A stretch of 34,223 bases of DNA from Massilia sp. YIM B02443 (lineage in GTDB: Bacteria > Pseudomonadota > Gammaproteobacteria > Burkholderiales > Burkholderiaceae_D). Location: positions 14,637 to 48,859 of the forward strand of contig NZ_JASNRA010000032.1 of NCBI RefSeq assembly GCF_030411955.1. Reading direction: 5' to 3'. This document shows, piece by piece, positions 22,864 through 31,201 of this stretch. The notes under the pieces were generated by a model that saw only the letters and a list, made by a program, of their open reading frames with translations, was not told where the DNA came from and made no database searches. The position numbers and the translations under genes are program-made. The stretch's first letter is position 1, and every line of letters starts with the position of its first letter.

Positions 22864-25727
22864 GCCCGGCCCGCGCCTGGATTGGGTGGTGTGGGAAGGG
22901 ACGGAGGATCGGGGACCTCGTCGTCGGCCAGCAGCCGCAGTTCGATGTCGCCCATGGCATAGGTATGCAGGATCTCGGTGCGGCCCTCGTCGTCGGTGAC
23001 GCCTTCGATCTGGGTGCCGTCCTCGTGGCGCGCGATGTAGCGCTGTCCGCGCGCCGGCATGCCGGTCTGGCGGTCGACCACCACCACGCGCTCGTCGGTT
23101 TCCAGCGTGGTGGCCGGCAGCTGCAGGCCGGTCGGCACGCCGCCGCCGCCGGTCAGGTGTTCGACGCTGGCGGCCTTGATTACGTGCTTGCCGCTGCTCT
23201 GGTGGGTGATGGTGCCGGCGTCCCAGTCGGTCTGGGTGCCCTGCGACACCACCTTGACCGACGGCGCCTCGAGGTCGATGCCCTTGGCGGCGACCAGGCT
23301 GATGCGGCCGGACGATTTGATCTCGATGTCGCCCTTGTGGGTTTCGATCACCACGTTGCCGCGTCCGGCGATCAGCTTGAGTCCCAGTTCGTAGGCGAAC
23401 AGGCTCAGGGCGCGCGAGGCGCGCAGGAATAGGCTGCGCCCGCTTGCCACCTCGGCGTCGCCGGCCGAGACGATGTCGATCTTGGCCTGGGCGCCGAGGG
23501 CGATGCTGTCCTCGCTGGCCAGCACCACGCCGGCCGGCGCCGTCACCGCCGCCATCGGCTGGGCGGCGTCGTCGCCGGCTGCGTCCGGCGCAACGTTGCT
23601 GCCGTCGTGCCAGCCGCGCAGGCGGCGCGCCAGTTCGGCCAGGCGCGGTTTGGCCTGCTCGTCTTCGCCATGGTCGGCCGCCAGCCGGCCCAGTTCGTCG
23701 AGCACACCGTGCATTACCTCGGCAATCCCGACCAGGCCGCCGCGCTCGAGCTGGGCCGCGCCATCGCCGGCGATACCGCCGGCGCTGATCAGGACGCCTT
23801 CGCCGCCGCGCACCGCCACCGCCTTGCTGCTGCGTAGTTCGGCGCCCTCGCCGCGCGGGGCGCCCTGGCCATCGGCGCGCGGCTCGGACATCCAGCCCAG
23901 GTTCAGTTCGGCGTCAGCATGTTCGCTCGCGAGCTGCACGCCGATCTGGCCCGGCGTGTCGTCGAACAGCAGCTGGCCGCCGCGCGCGCCACCGATCTCG
24001 CGGCTGCGCATCCCGGACAGGTAGCGATTGCCCGGCAGTTCGCCGGCCCGACTGAACGCCGGCGGCTGGGCACGGCCGTTGTAGAGCTGGGACAGGATTA
24101 CCGGCCGGTCGGGGTCGCCGCCGAGGAAGGCCACCAGCACTTCGGTGCCGACTCGCGGCAGGCCGAGCGCGCCGGATTGCTGCCGGGCGCCGGCGCCGTT
24201 GCCGGCCCAGTTCGAGGCCACCCGTACCCAGGCCGAATCGGCGGCCGTGTCGGAAGCGCCCGCGCCTTGCGCGTGGCCATGATCTTGCGCACGCATGCCG
24301 GGAAAGCGGATCTTCACCCGGCCCAGCGCGTCGCAATGCACTTCCTCGCCGGCCGGACCGGTGACGACCGCGCTTTGCAGCTGCGGGTGCGGCAGGTCGA
24401 CCTGCGGATCGAATGCCGGCACCAGGGGGATGCCGCGCCGCACGGCGTCGAAGCCGACCCGTACCCGCACCGGGTACAGCGTCGGCGTGGTGTCGATGAA
24501 GGCGGAACCTTCGCCATCGAGCCAGGCGCCCATCAACCGCCGCACCCGCCCGGCGACGTCGGCCGGCAGGTTGTTCTCGGCCTCGACCCGCAGCGCGGTG
24601 ACCACGAAGTCGCGTTCAAGCGCAGGGTGGGCGTCGATCTCGGGGTGGCCGGTCAGCGTGAACCATTCGCCGGCGCGCAGGTCGCGCACCGTGCCTTCGC
24701 CGTGGAAGCACTTGGTCTCGAATTCGTGGCGCTGCATACGCACCTGGCCCAGGCGCCAGTGGTCGTCGACGTCGTTGCCGGCGTGCGGCATCTCGACCAG
24801 GTAGTCGTCCAGGCTGGCCGCCATCTGGTTGCCGCTACGGCCCTGGTCGGCGCTGCCGCGCGCGGTGGCGGTCATGAACTGGCTGCCGGCCGGATTGCGG
24901 TAGTCCCAGCTGTGGCGGGTGATGCTGCCCGGGCGCAGCCGGCGCGCCGCGCACCACGAGACGATGGTGTCGCGTTCTTCGGTAGGGCCGCCGCGATGGT
25001 AGCGCACGGTGCCGGCGGCATTGCGCGGCAGCGAGTGCGGGTCGCTGAACAGCACCAGGGTGTGGGCCGGCGTGGCGTCGCGCTCCACTTCCAGGCTGCT
25101 GCTGCGCGCGTGCCCGGGCCGGAAGGTCCAGGCCACGCCGCGCCGGCGCAGCAGGCGGCGCACGAAGGCGGCGTCGGATTCGTTGTGCTGCATGGTCTGT
25201 TCGCGCGCCGGAAACTGGCGCATGTCGAACAGCGGATCGAGCTCGTAGTGGAAAGCGCTGGCCAGCACCGGATTCGATTGGCGCCACTCGTCGAACAGCA
25301 GCTGCACGATGGCCAGCTCGCTCTGGCTGCGGAACACCCGGCTGTTGATGCGCTTTTCCATGATTGCCAGCGCGTCGCGCACCACCAGCTGGTACACCGC
25401 CATGCCGCCGTCGAAGTCGCCGGCGCGCGCCTCGGCCACGATGCCGCAGGCGCCGCGCAACTGGCCCTGGTCGGTGACGAACTGGATTTCGGCCGGCAGC
25501 GCGATCAGTTCCTTGAGTGGCAGGCGCGGCGTGCTGGCGATGCAGGTGACGACGTATTCGATGCCGCCACAGATCGATTCGACGCCGGCCACCCGTTGCG
25601 GCAACAGCACCTCGTCGGCGAAGGCGCCGCCGTCGGCCAGGCCCAGGCGTAGCCGGATCGGACGATGGGCGGTGGTGAGCGAACGCTCGTGCTGCAACAT
25701 GCGCAGGAATTCGCTCGCGCTGTCCAA
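22860..25727 (-). CDS. vgrG: type VI secretion spike protein VgrG with DUF2345 and C-terminal extension
   Basis: A 955-residue T6SS spike. A gp27-like base (about 1-380, including REQTMQHNESDAAFVRRLL) leads to a gp5-like OB fold (LGRVKIRFP at ~467, SAWVRVASNWAG, LGLPRVGTEVLVAFLGGDPDRPVI at ~519). Then comes a beta-helix/DUF2345 region (~720-855) and a final ~90-residue extension (VVVVDRQTGMPARGQRYIARHEDGTQ onward) ending in a proline-rich tail. The extension probably docks the downstream lipase. The start is TTG at 25727: AGGAG (25734-25738) lies six bases upstream, and the first ATG further in lacks one. Its stop overlaps the lipase start. No sheath or baseplate genes are in the window, so this is an orphan VgrG cassette. 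Confidence 0.93.
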   Translation of the reverse strand: MDSASEFLRMLQHERSLTTAHRPIRLRLGLADGGAFADEVLLPQRVAGVESICGGIEYVVTCIASTPRLPLKELIALPAEIQFVTDQGQLRGACGIVAEARAGDFDGGMAVYQLVVRDALAIMEKRINSRVFRSQSELAIVQLLFDEWRQSNPVLASAFHYELDPLFDMRQFPAREQTMQHNESDAAFVRRLLRRRGVAWTFRPGHARSSSLEVERDATPAHTLVLFSDPHSLPRNAAGTVRYHRGGPTEERDTIVSWCAARRLRPGSITRHSWDYRNPAGSQFMTATARGSADQGRSGNQMAASLDDYLVEMPHAGNDVDDHWRLGQVRMQRHEFETKCFHGEGTVRDLRAGEWFTLTGHPEIDAHPALERDFVVTALRVEAENNLPADVAGRVRRLMGAWLDGEGSAFIDTTPTLYPVRVRVGFDAVRRGIPLVPAFDPQVDLPHPQLQSAVVTGPAGEEVHCDALGRVKIRFPGMRAQDHGHAQGAGASDTAADSAWVRVASNWAGNGAGARQQSGALGLPRVGTEVLVAFLGGDPDRPVILSQLYNGRAQPPAFSRAGELPGNRYLSGMRSREIGGARGGQLLFDDTPGQIGVQLASEHADAELNLGWMSEPRADGQGAPRGEGAELRSSKAVAVRGGEGVLISAGGIAGDGAAQLERGGLVGIAEVMHGVLDELGRLAADHGEDEQAKPRLAELARRLRGWHDGSNVAPDAAGDDAAQPMAAVTAPAGVVLASEDSIALGAQAKIDIVSAGDAEVASGRSLFLRASRALSLFAYELGLKLIAGRGNVVIETHKGDIEIKSSGRISLVAAKGIDLEAPSVKVVSQGTQTDWDAGTITHQSSGKHVIKAASVEHLTGGGGVPTGLQLPATTLETDERVVVVDRQTGMPARGQRYIARHEDGTQIEGVTDDEGRTEILHTYAMGDIELRLLADDEVPDPPSLPTPPNPGAGRA

Positions 25728-25779
25728 GGGGTTCTCCTGTCAGGTAGCCGCTTGCGCAGCGAGGAAAACATCTTGGCAT

Positions 25780-25813
25780 GGCAGCCCCGGCGCTGCCTTG
25801 CTGAGGCTCAGCG
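25780..25813 (-). other. two small inverted repeats in the vgrG upstream region
   Basis: GGCAGC-N6-GCTGCC (25780-25797) and GCTGAG-G-CTCAGC (25801-25813) lie in the 139 bases between the tatD stop and the vgrG start. The first may end the tatD transcript; the second could be an operator. No convincing promoter hexamers were found in this gap. Confidence 0.3.
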
Positions 25814-25866
25814 AATGTCGAGTGAACTTCTCGGAATGACAGCTGTCGCGCCGCCGCGACGCCCGT

Positions 25867-26664
25867 TTACACCAGGGCGGTCAGACGCGGAATTGCCTTT
25901 AGCGATGCATCCCAGGCAGCCTGGCGTACCTCGTCCAGCGGCAGGCCGCGCAGCTCGGCCAGCGTGGCGCCAATGCCCGGCAACTGCTCCGGACTGTTGC
26001 GGCCCGGATGGATCCAGGCCGGGGCGATGTCGGGCGAGTCGGTTTCCAGCACGATGGACGCGAGCGGCAGCTCGGTCGCCAGGCGCCGGATCTGCAGTGC
26101 GCGCGTAAACGTCATGTTGCCGCCGAAACCCAGGTGGAATCCCAGGTCGATGAAATTCTGCGCCTGCTGGAAGCTGCCGTTGAAGGCGTGGGCGATGCCG
26201 CCCGGTGGGCGGATCTGGCGCAGGTGCTTGAGCACCTGGTCCTGCGAACGCCGCACGTGGGTCAGCACCGGCAAGCCGAAGTCGCGCGCGATGCGCAGCT
26301 GCTCGCGGAAGAACCGCTCCTGCTTGTCGCGCATCTCCGGCGTGCACAGTTCGGGGATGAAGAAATCGAGCCCGACTTCGCCGATGCCGACAAAGCGCGG
26401 ATCCTGCATCGCCTCTTCCACCGCGGCCCGCATGAAGACCAGGTCTTCGTCCTGCGCCTGCGGCACGCAGATCGGGTGAATGCCGAGCGCATAACACGCG
26501 TTCGGGCTGCCGTGGGCCAGCGATTTCACGGCCTCGAAGTTGCCGCGTTCGACCGCCACGATCACGATCATCGACACGCCCTCTCCTGCCGCGCGACGCG
26601 CCACGCCGGCGCCGTCGCCCGCATATTCACGGGCGTCGAGGTGGACGTGGGTGTCGATCCACAT
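25867..26664 (-). CDS. tatD: TatD family metal-dependent hydrolase
   Basis: A 265-residue TIM-barrel metallohydrolase of the TatD family, with 3'-5' DNase activity in characterised members. Metal ligands are recognisable: H6 and H8 in DTHVHLD, E in IGEVGLDF, H in VLTHVRRS, H in AHAFNGS and D in ETDSPD. The ATG at 26664 is four bases from the lolD stop, so it is the last gene of the lol operon. In related betaproteobacteria comEC usually follows; here the vgrG cassette intervenes. The Y-x-L-G-I-H-P motif (YALGIHP) is also typical. The family is clear; the cellular role remains inferred. Confidence 0.92.
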   Translation of the reverse strand: MWIDTHVHLDAREYAGDGAGVARRAAGEGVSMIVIVAVERGNFEAVKSLAHGSPNACYALGIHPICVPQAQDEDLVFMRAAVEEAMQDPRFVGIGEVGLDFFIPELCTPEMRDKQERFFREQLRIARDFGLPVLTHVRRSQDQVLKHLRQIRPPGGIAHAFNGSFQQAQNFIDLGFHLGFGGNMTFTRALQIRRLATELPLASIVLETDSPDIAPAWIHPGRNSPEQLPGIGATLAELRGLPLDEVRQAAWDASLKAIPRLTALV

Positions 26665-26667
26665 GCT

Positions 26668-27384
26668 TCAAGCCTCCATCGGCTGCAGGCCGTGTTCGGT
26701 CATGCGCAGCACGCGGTCGCAGCGGCGCGCCAGTTCCATGTCGTGGGTGACGATGACAAAAGCCGTGCCGAGGGTCTGCGCCAGTTCGAGCATCAGGTCG
26801 AAGATCACCTGGGCCGTGGTCTGGTCCAGGTTGCCGGTCGGTTCGTCGGCCAGCACGCAGGCCGGCTGCGTCACCAGCGCGCGCGCCAGCGCCACCCGCT
26901 GGCGCTCGCCGCCGGACAGCTCGCCCGGGCGATGCACCACGCGCCGTCCCAGCCCGACCCGTTCCAGGATCGCCTGGGCGCGCTCGAGCGCCACCGGGCG
27001 CGCCTCGCGCCGGATCAGGAGCGGCATCATGACGTTGTCGAGCGCCGAGAATTCCGGCAGCAGGTGGTGGAACTGGTAGACGAAACCGAGCGCACTGTTG
27101 CGCAGGTCGCCGCGCCGGGTTTCGGACAGGCTGGCGAAATCCTCGCCCTTGAGCGTCACCGTGCCGCTGCTCGGCGTATCCAGCCCGCCCAGCAGGTGCA
27201 GCAGGGTCGACTTGCCGGAACCGGACGCGCCGACGATGGCCACCCGCTCGCCGCGATGCACGGCGAAGTCGATGTTGTCGAGCACCCGCACCTGGGCGTC
27301 GCCCTGGCGGAAGGTTTTGCCCAGGCCACGGCAGGCCAGGATCGGCGCGCCGTTCGGCGCACCGTTATTGATCACATCACTCAT
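26668..27384 (-). CDS. lolD: lipoprotein-releasing ABC transporter ATPase LolD
   Basis: A 238-residue ATPase that powers extraction of outer-membrane lipoproteins from the inner membrane to LolA. Walker A is GASGSGKST, the ABC signature LSGGERQRVALARAL, Walker B CVLADEPTGNLD, and the switch histidine lies in VTHDM. The stretch FVYQFHHLLPEFSALDNV is a LolD hallmark. ATG 27384 overlaps the preceding permease stop by 8 bases (ATGAGTGA), so translation is coupled; a longer in-frame open region lies inside the permease gene and is rejected. It is flanked by its permeases upstream and tatD downstream. Confidence 0.95.
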   Translation of the reverse strand: MSDVINNGAPNGAPILACRGLGKTFRQGDAQVRVLDNIDFAVHRGERVAIVGASGSGKSTLLHLLGGLDTPSSGTVTLKGEDFASLSETRRGDLRNSALGFVYQFHHLLPEFSALDNVMMPLLIRREARPVALERAQAILERVGLGRRVVHRPGELSGGERQRVALARALVTQPACVLADEPTGNLDQTTAQVIFDLMLELAQTLGTAFVIVTHDMELARRCDRVLRMTEHGLQPMEA

Positions 27385-28675
27385 AGCGCAGCGCCTCCGC
27401 CGGTTTGACGCGCGACGCCGCCCAGCTCGGGTACAGGGTCGCGGCGAAGGACAGCAGCACCGAGACGATACCGATGATATGAACATCCGGCCAATGCAGG
27501 TCGGACGGCACGGTACTGAACACGTAAATATCTTTGGACAAGAACTCCACTCCCAACAGCCGTTCGATGAACGGGACGATCACATCGATGTTCAGGGCCA
27601 CGCCCACGCCCATCCCCACACCGGCCAGCGTACCGAGCAGGCCAACCACCGCGCCCTGGATCATGAAGATTTTCATGATCGACGCGGGCGACGCGCCCAG
27701 CGTGCGCAGGATCGCGATGTCCGGCTGCTTGTCGGTCACCGTCATCACCAGGCTCGACACCAGGTTGAAGGCGGCCACCGCGATGATCAGGGTGAGGATG
27801 ATGAACATCATCTTCTTTTCGGTCTGTACGGCAGCGTACCAGTTGGCGTTGAGCTTGGGCCAGTCGCGTAGCGTCAGGTCGCCGCTCATGGTCTTCTTCA
27901 ACTCGGCCGCCACCTCCGGCGCCGCGCGCATATTGGCGATGCGCAGGCGCAGGCCGGACGGCGCCGGCAAGCGTTCCAGGCGCTGCGCATCCTGCACGTG
28001 CACGAAGGCCAGCGTGGCGTCGAAGTCGAAGTGGCCGGCCTCGAAGATGCCGGCCACCGTGAAGCTGCGCGTGCGCGGCACGATGCCGGCCGGCGTGATC
28101 TGGCCCTGGGCCAGCACCATGGTCACCTTGTCGCCCAGGCCGACGCCGAGCGCGCGCGCCAGCGCGTAGCCGAGCACGATGTTGAAGCTGCCCGGCTTCA
28201 AGGCATCGAAGCTGCCGGCGCGCACCTGCCGCGCCACGTCCGACACCTGGTCTTCCACGCCCGGCAGCACGCCGCGCACCACGCTCGGGCGCATCACGCC
28301 GTCCTTCAGCAGCAGGCCTTGCGTCTCGACGAATGGCGCGGCGCCACGCACTGCCGGGTTGCGCATCGCCTCCTTCGCCTTGGCTTCCCAATCGGACATG
28401 CTGCCCGAGGAGTCGAACACCTCGATGTGGGCCAGCACCGACAGCATGCGGTCGGTCACCTGCTTCTGGAAGCCGTTCATCACCGACAGCACGATGATCA
28501 ATGCCGCCACGCCCAGCGCGATGCCGGCCACCGAGATCAGCGAGATGAACGAAATGAAGCCTTTGCCGGCGCCGTCGCCGGAGTCCGATGAACCCTTGCC
28601 GCCGCGCGTGTAGCGCAGCCCGACCTGCCATTCGTAGGGCAGCTTCTGGATGAAACGCATGGTGGCCTTACTCAT
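27377..28675 (-). CDS. lolC/lolE: LolC/LolE family permease, second tandem copy
   Basis: A 432-residue inner-membrane permease of the lipoprotein-release complex. It has four helices: one after KGFISFISLISVAGIALGV, a large periplasmic domain (about 70-290), then three helices beginning at KKMMFIILTLIIAVAAFNL and ending in PSWAASRVKPAEALRYE. It is a close paralogue of the copy immediately upstream: the cytoplasmic N-terminus KLPYEWQVGLRYTR, the first helix and the ILRTLG-SP-SIMKIFM coupling region are almost the same. The N-terminus has an extra Gly/Ser-rich stretch. Start ATG 28675 overlaps the upstream stop by 8 bases. Which copy acts as LolC and which as LolE cannot be told by eye. Confidence 0.93.
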   Translation of the reverse strand: MSKATMRFIQKLPYEWQVGLRYTRGGKGSSDSGDGAGKGFISFISLISVAGIALGVAALIIVLSVMNGFQKQVTDRMLSVLAHIEVFDSSGSMSDWEAKAKEAMRNPAVRGAAPFVETQGLLLKDGVMRPSVVRGVLPGVEDQVSDVARQVRAGSFDALKPGSFNIVLGYALARALGVGLGDKVTMVLAQGQITPAGIVPRTRSFTVAGIFEAGHFDFDATLAFVHVQDAQRLERLPAPSGLRLRIANMRAAPEVAAELKKTMSGDLTLRDWPKLNANWYAAVQTEKKMMFIILTLIIAVAAFNLVSSLVMTVTDKQPDIAILRTLGASPASIMKIFMIQGAVVGLLGTLAGVGMGVGVALNIDVIVPFIERLLGVEFLSKDIYVFSTVPSDLHWPDVHIIGIVSVLLSFAATLYPSWAASRVKPAEALRYE

Positions 28676-29951
28676 AACGCAATGCCTCGGCCGGACGGGT
28701 GCGCGAGGCCGACCAGCTCGGATAGATCGTGGCGAAGAAGGACAGCAGCACCGCCACGCCGCCGATCCAGGCCACGTCGTTCCATACCAGCTCGGACGGC
28801 ATCTCGCTGATCAGGTACACCTCCTGCGACAGGAAGTGCACCCCCAGCACGCGCTCGATGAAGGGCACGATCACGTCGACGTTCAGCGCCACCGTCACGC
28901 CCAGCAGCACGCCCAGGCCGGCGCCGAGCAGGCCGACCAGCGTGCCCTGCACCATGAAGATCTTCATGATCGAGCGTGGCGACGATCCCAGCGTGCGCAG
29001 GATCGCGATGTCGGCCTGCTTGTCCTTGACCGTCATGACCAGGGTCGAGACCAGGTTGAAGGCGGCCACCGCCACGATCATGGTCAGAATGATGAACATC
29101 ATGCGCTTTTGCGACTGGACGGCCGCGAACCAGACCGCATTGACCTTGGTCCAGTCGCGCAGGAACAGCTCCTCAGGCAGCAGCGAGCGCAGTTCGAGCG
29201 CCACGCGCGGCGCCTCTTGCAGGTCGGCCAGGCGCAGGCGCAGGCCGGCCGGCGCATGCACGCCGGCGGCGGCCTGCACATCCTCGACGTTGGCCAGCGC
29301 CAGGGTAGAGTCGAATTCGAAGTGGCCGGCCTGGAAGATTCCAGAGACGGTCAGCGCGCGCGTGCGCGGCAGCGGGTTCTGGCCAGAAGCTGCCGCGCCT
29401 CCCAGCGCCTCGCCGTTGGCGATCAACAGCGTGACGCGGTCGCCCACCTCGACCCCGAGCGAGGTCGCCAGCGAGCGCCCCAGCACCACGTTGAAGGAGC
29501 CGGGCCGCAGCGAATCGAAGCGCCCTTGCTTCATCTGCTGCGCGATGTTGGAGACTTTGCTTTCCGCCTCAGGATCGACCCCGCGCAGCAGCGCCGGTTT
29601 CATCACGCCGTCGACCAGCAGCATCGACTGCGCATCGAGGAAGGGCGCGGCGGCGCGCACCTCGGGGTGACGCAGCGCCTGGGCGGCGCTGGCGCGCCAG
29701 TCGGGCATGGCGCCGCGCGCGTCGAACACCTCGACGTGGGCCAGCACCGACAGCATGCGGTTGGTGACTTCTTTCTGGAAGCCGTTCATCACCGACAGCA
29801 CCACGATCAGCGCCGCCACGCCGAGGGCGATGCCGGCGACCGAAGCCAGCGAGATGAAGGAAATGAAGCTGTTGCGGCTGCTGCGCTTGCCGGCGCGCGT
29901 GTAACGCAGGCCGACCTGCCATTCGTAGGGAAGTTTGTGGGTGATGCTCAT
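28668..29951 (-). CDS. lolC/lolE: LolC/LolE family permease, first tandem copy
   Basis: A 427-residue paralogue of the next gene, with the same topology: N-terminal KLPYEWQVGLRYTR, first helix SVAGIALGVAALIVVL, a periplasmic domain and three C-terminal helices ending in PSWSASRTRPAEALRYE. It would form a LolC-LolE-type heterodimer with its neighbour, with LolD as ATPase. ATG 29951 is chosen because MSITHKLPYEW fits the family; the open frame continues 26 codons upstream without support. No Shine-Dalgarno is visible. It is the first gene of the operon lolC/E-lolC/E-lolD-tatD, and its stop overlaps the next start as ATGAGTAA. The periplasmic domains differ more than the membrane parts. Confidence 0.93.
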   Translation of the reverse strand: MSITHKLPYEWQVGLRYTRAGKRSSRNSFISFISLASVAGIALGVAALIVVLSVMNGFQKEVTNRMLSVLAHVEVFDARGAMPDWRASAAQALRHPEVRAAAPFLDAQSMLLVDGVMKPALLRGVDPEAESKVSNIAQQMKQGRFDSLRPGSFNVVLGRSLATSLGVEVGDRVTLLIANGEALGGAAASGQNPLPRTRALTVSGIFQAGHFEFDSTLALANVEDVQAAAGVHAPAGLRLRLADLQEAPRVALELRSLLPEELFLRDWTKVNAVWFAAVQSQKRMMFIILTMIVAVAAFNLVSTLVMTVKDKQADIAILRTLGSSPRSIMKIFMVQGTLVGLLGAGLGVLLGVTVALNVDVIVPFIERVLGVHFLSQEVYLISEMPSELVWNDVAWIGGVAVLLSFFATIYPSWSASRTRPAEALRYE

Positions 29952-30026
29952 ACGGTCAAATAGCAGATGAATCGGTCCGGACTGCGCGCTCCTGGCTGCG
30001 CCAACCCGGCAGTTTGCCAGACAAAC

Positions 30027-30065
30027 CACTTTCGTGGCGCGAATTTCAATGTTTCAAGCTTGAAA
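30027..30065. promoter_or_regulatory. operator-like palindrome and small hairpin in the lol/rpfE-like divergent gap
   Basis: TTTCAAGCTTGAAA (30052-30065) is a perfect 14-bp palindrome, AT-rich in a very GC-rich setting. Next to it CCAC-TTTC-GTGG (30027-30038) would give a GAAA tetraloop hairpin on the lol transcript strand. Both sit in the 198-base divergent region and may be regulatory. Confidence 0.35.
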
Positions 30066-30137
30066 ACGGTCCGAACGACGGCCCGGGCCGGCGTGGCGAA
30101 AGCGCACGCCGGCTGCCCCTCACCCGGCCATTTGGCC

Positions 30138-30143
30138 TAAAAT
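30138..30143 (+). promoter_or_regulatory. candidate -10 (TAAAAT) of the rpfE-like gene
   Basis: TAAAAT ends six bases before the ATG at 30150, so a transcript from it would start at or beside the start codon. There is no Shine-Dalgarno sequence, which fits a leaderless message. The -35 region is weak. Confidence 0.5.
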
Positions 30144-30149
30144 AGCGGG

Positions 30150-31157
30150 ATGGCTCATATTACGCTTGTCCTGCCTTACGCCCTTCCGCTCCCCGAATTC
30201 GCCCCCGACCTGGTTCGCGCCCTGGACGCGCCGGCCCTGGCCGCCCTGCTCTCGCGCGGCGCGTCCGTGCGCCAGGCCGCGCCGGCGCATCCGGGCGCCC
30301 AGCCGCACGAAGCCTGGCTGGCGCGCACGCTGGGCGTGAGCGACGGGCGCCCCGCTTTCGCCGACGCCGCCATGCGTGGCCTGCAGCTCGATCCGAACGG
30401 CGGCGCCTGGCATCTGGTCACGCCCGGCCACATCCAGGTCGCGCGCAGCCACCTGATGATGGCCGACCCGCGCCAGCTGCACCTCAACGACGACGACAGC
30501 CGCGCCCTGTTCGACAGCGCGCGCCAGCTGTGCGAGGAACTGGGCCACGCCGTGGTGTACGGCAGTGCCGACACCTGGTTCCTGCGCGCCGACGGCTGGA
30601 CCGCGGTCGACATCGCCAGCCCGGACACGGTGGTCGGCATGGACCTGACCGATTTCATGCCCAAGCACCTCGACGCGCGCCCGCTGCGGCGCCTGCAGAA
30701 CGAAGTGCAGATGGCCTGGCACGCGCACCCGGCCAACGCCGCGCGCGAGGCGCGCCGGCTGCCGGCCGTGAACGCATTCTGGATCTGGGGCGCGGGCGGC
30801 GACGAAGTGCCGATGCCGGCCCTGACGACCTACGCCGCGCCCGGCTGGCTGGCCGCGCTCGGCCAGCGGCAGCTGCCGTCGCTCGACGGGCTCGACGGCC
30901 TGTTCGAGCACGATGGCCTGCTGGTCGCCGGCAACCTGGCCGAAGCCGCGATCGCCGCCGACTGGGGCGCCTGGCTGCAACAGATGCAGCACCTGGAAAG
31001 CGCGCTGTTCGCGCCGCTGCTGGCCGCCGTCAAGGATGGCCGCGTGCGCGCATTGCGCCTGGTGCTGAGCAGCCGCGAAGACTTGCTGGAATCGAGCACG
31101 ACGCCGCTGGCGCAGCGCAAATTCTGGCGCCGCCCGACGCTGGACGCACTGACCTGA
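30150..31157 (+). CDS. RpfE-like conserved protein (COG4255-type, often labelled phosphoglycerate mutase)
   Basis: A 335-residue soluble protein without signal peptide. The N-terminus MAHITLVLPYALPLPEFAPDL, the segments FLRADGWTAVDIASPDTVVGMDLTDFMP and AFWIWGAGGDEVPMP, and its place directly upstream of recJ fit the RpfE-like family described beside recJ in Xanthomonas. In many betaproteobacterial genomes it is annotated as phosphoglycerate mutase, but I see no catalytic motif that supports this. It begins the rpfE-like/recJ pair, divergent from the lol operon. Its biochemical role is unknown to me. Confidence 0.75.
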   Translation: MAHITLVLPYALPLPEFAPDLVRALDAPALAALLSRGASVRQAAPAHPGAQPHEAWLARTLGVSDGRPAFADAAMRGLQLDPNGGAWHLVTPGHIQVARSHLMMADPRQLHLNDDDSRALFDSARQLCEELGHAVVYGSADTWFLRADGWTAVDIASPDTVVGMDLTDFMPKHLDARPLRRLQNEVQMAWHAHPANAAREARRLPAVNAFWIWGAGGDEVPMPALTTYAAPGWLAALGQRQLPSLDGLDGLFEHDGLLVAGNLAEAAIAADWGAWLQQMQHLESALFAPLLAAVKDGRVRALRLVLSSREDLLESSTTPLAQRKFWRRPTLDALT

Positions 31158-31201
31158 TACCGCCGTTGTCATACCAAGCAGACACCGATACCGAGACCGA
31201 T

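Noticed and set aside
23919..25652. 577-codon plus-strand frame across vgrG
   Set aside because: Antisense shadow; VgrG OB-fold and DUF2345 signatures are on the minus strand, with a ribosome-binding site.
28650..29963. 437-codon plus-strand frame across the lol permease
   Set aside because: His/Arg/Gln-rich antisense of a clear membrane permease; no start signal or motif.
30530..31201. Long N-terminal extension of recJ
   Set aside because: Runs through the rpfE-like gene in another frame; the RecJ family N-terminus begins at TTG 31202.
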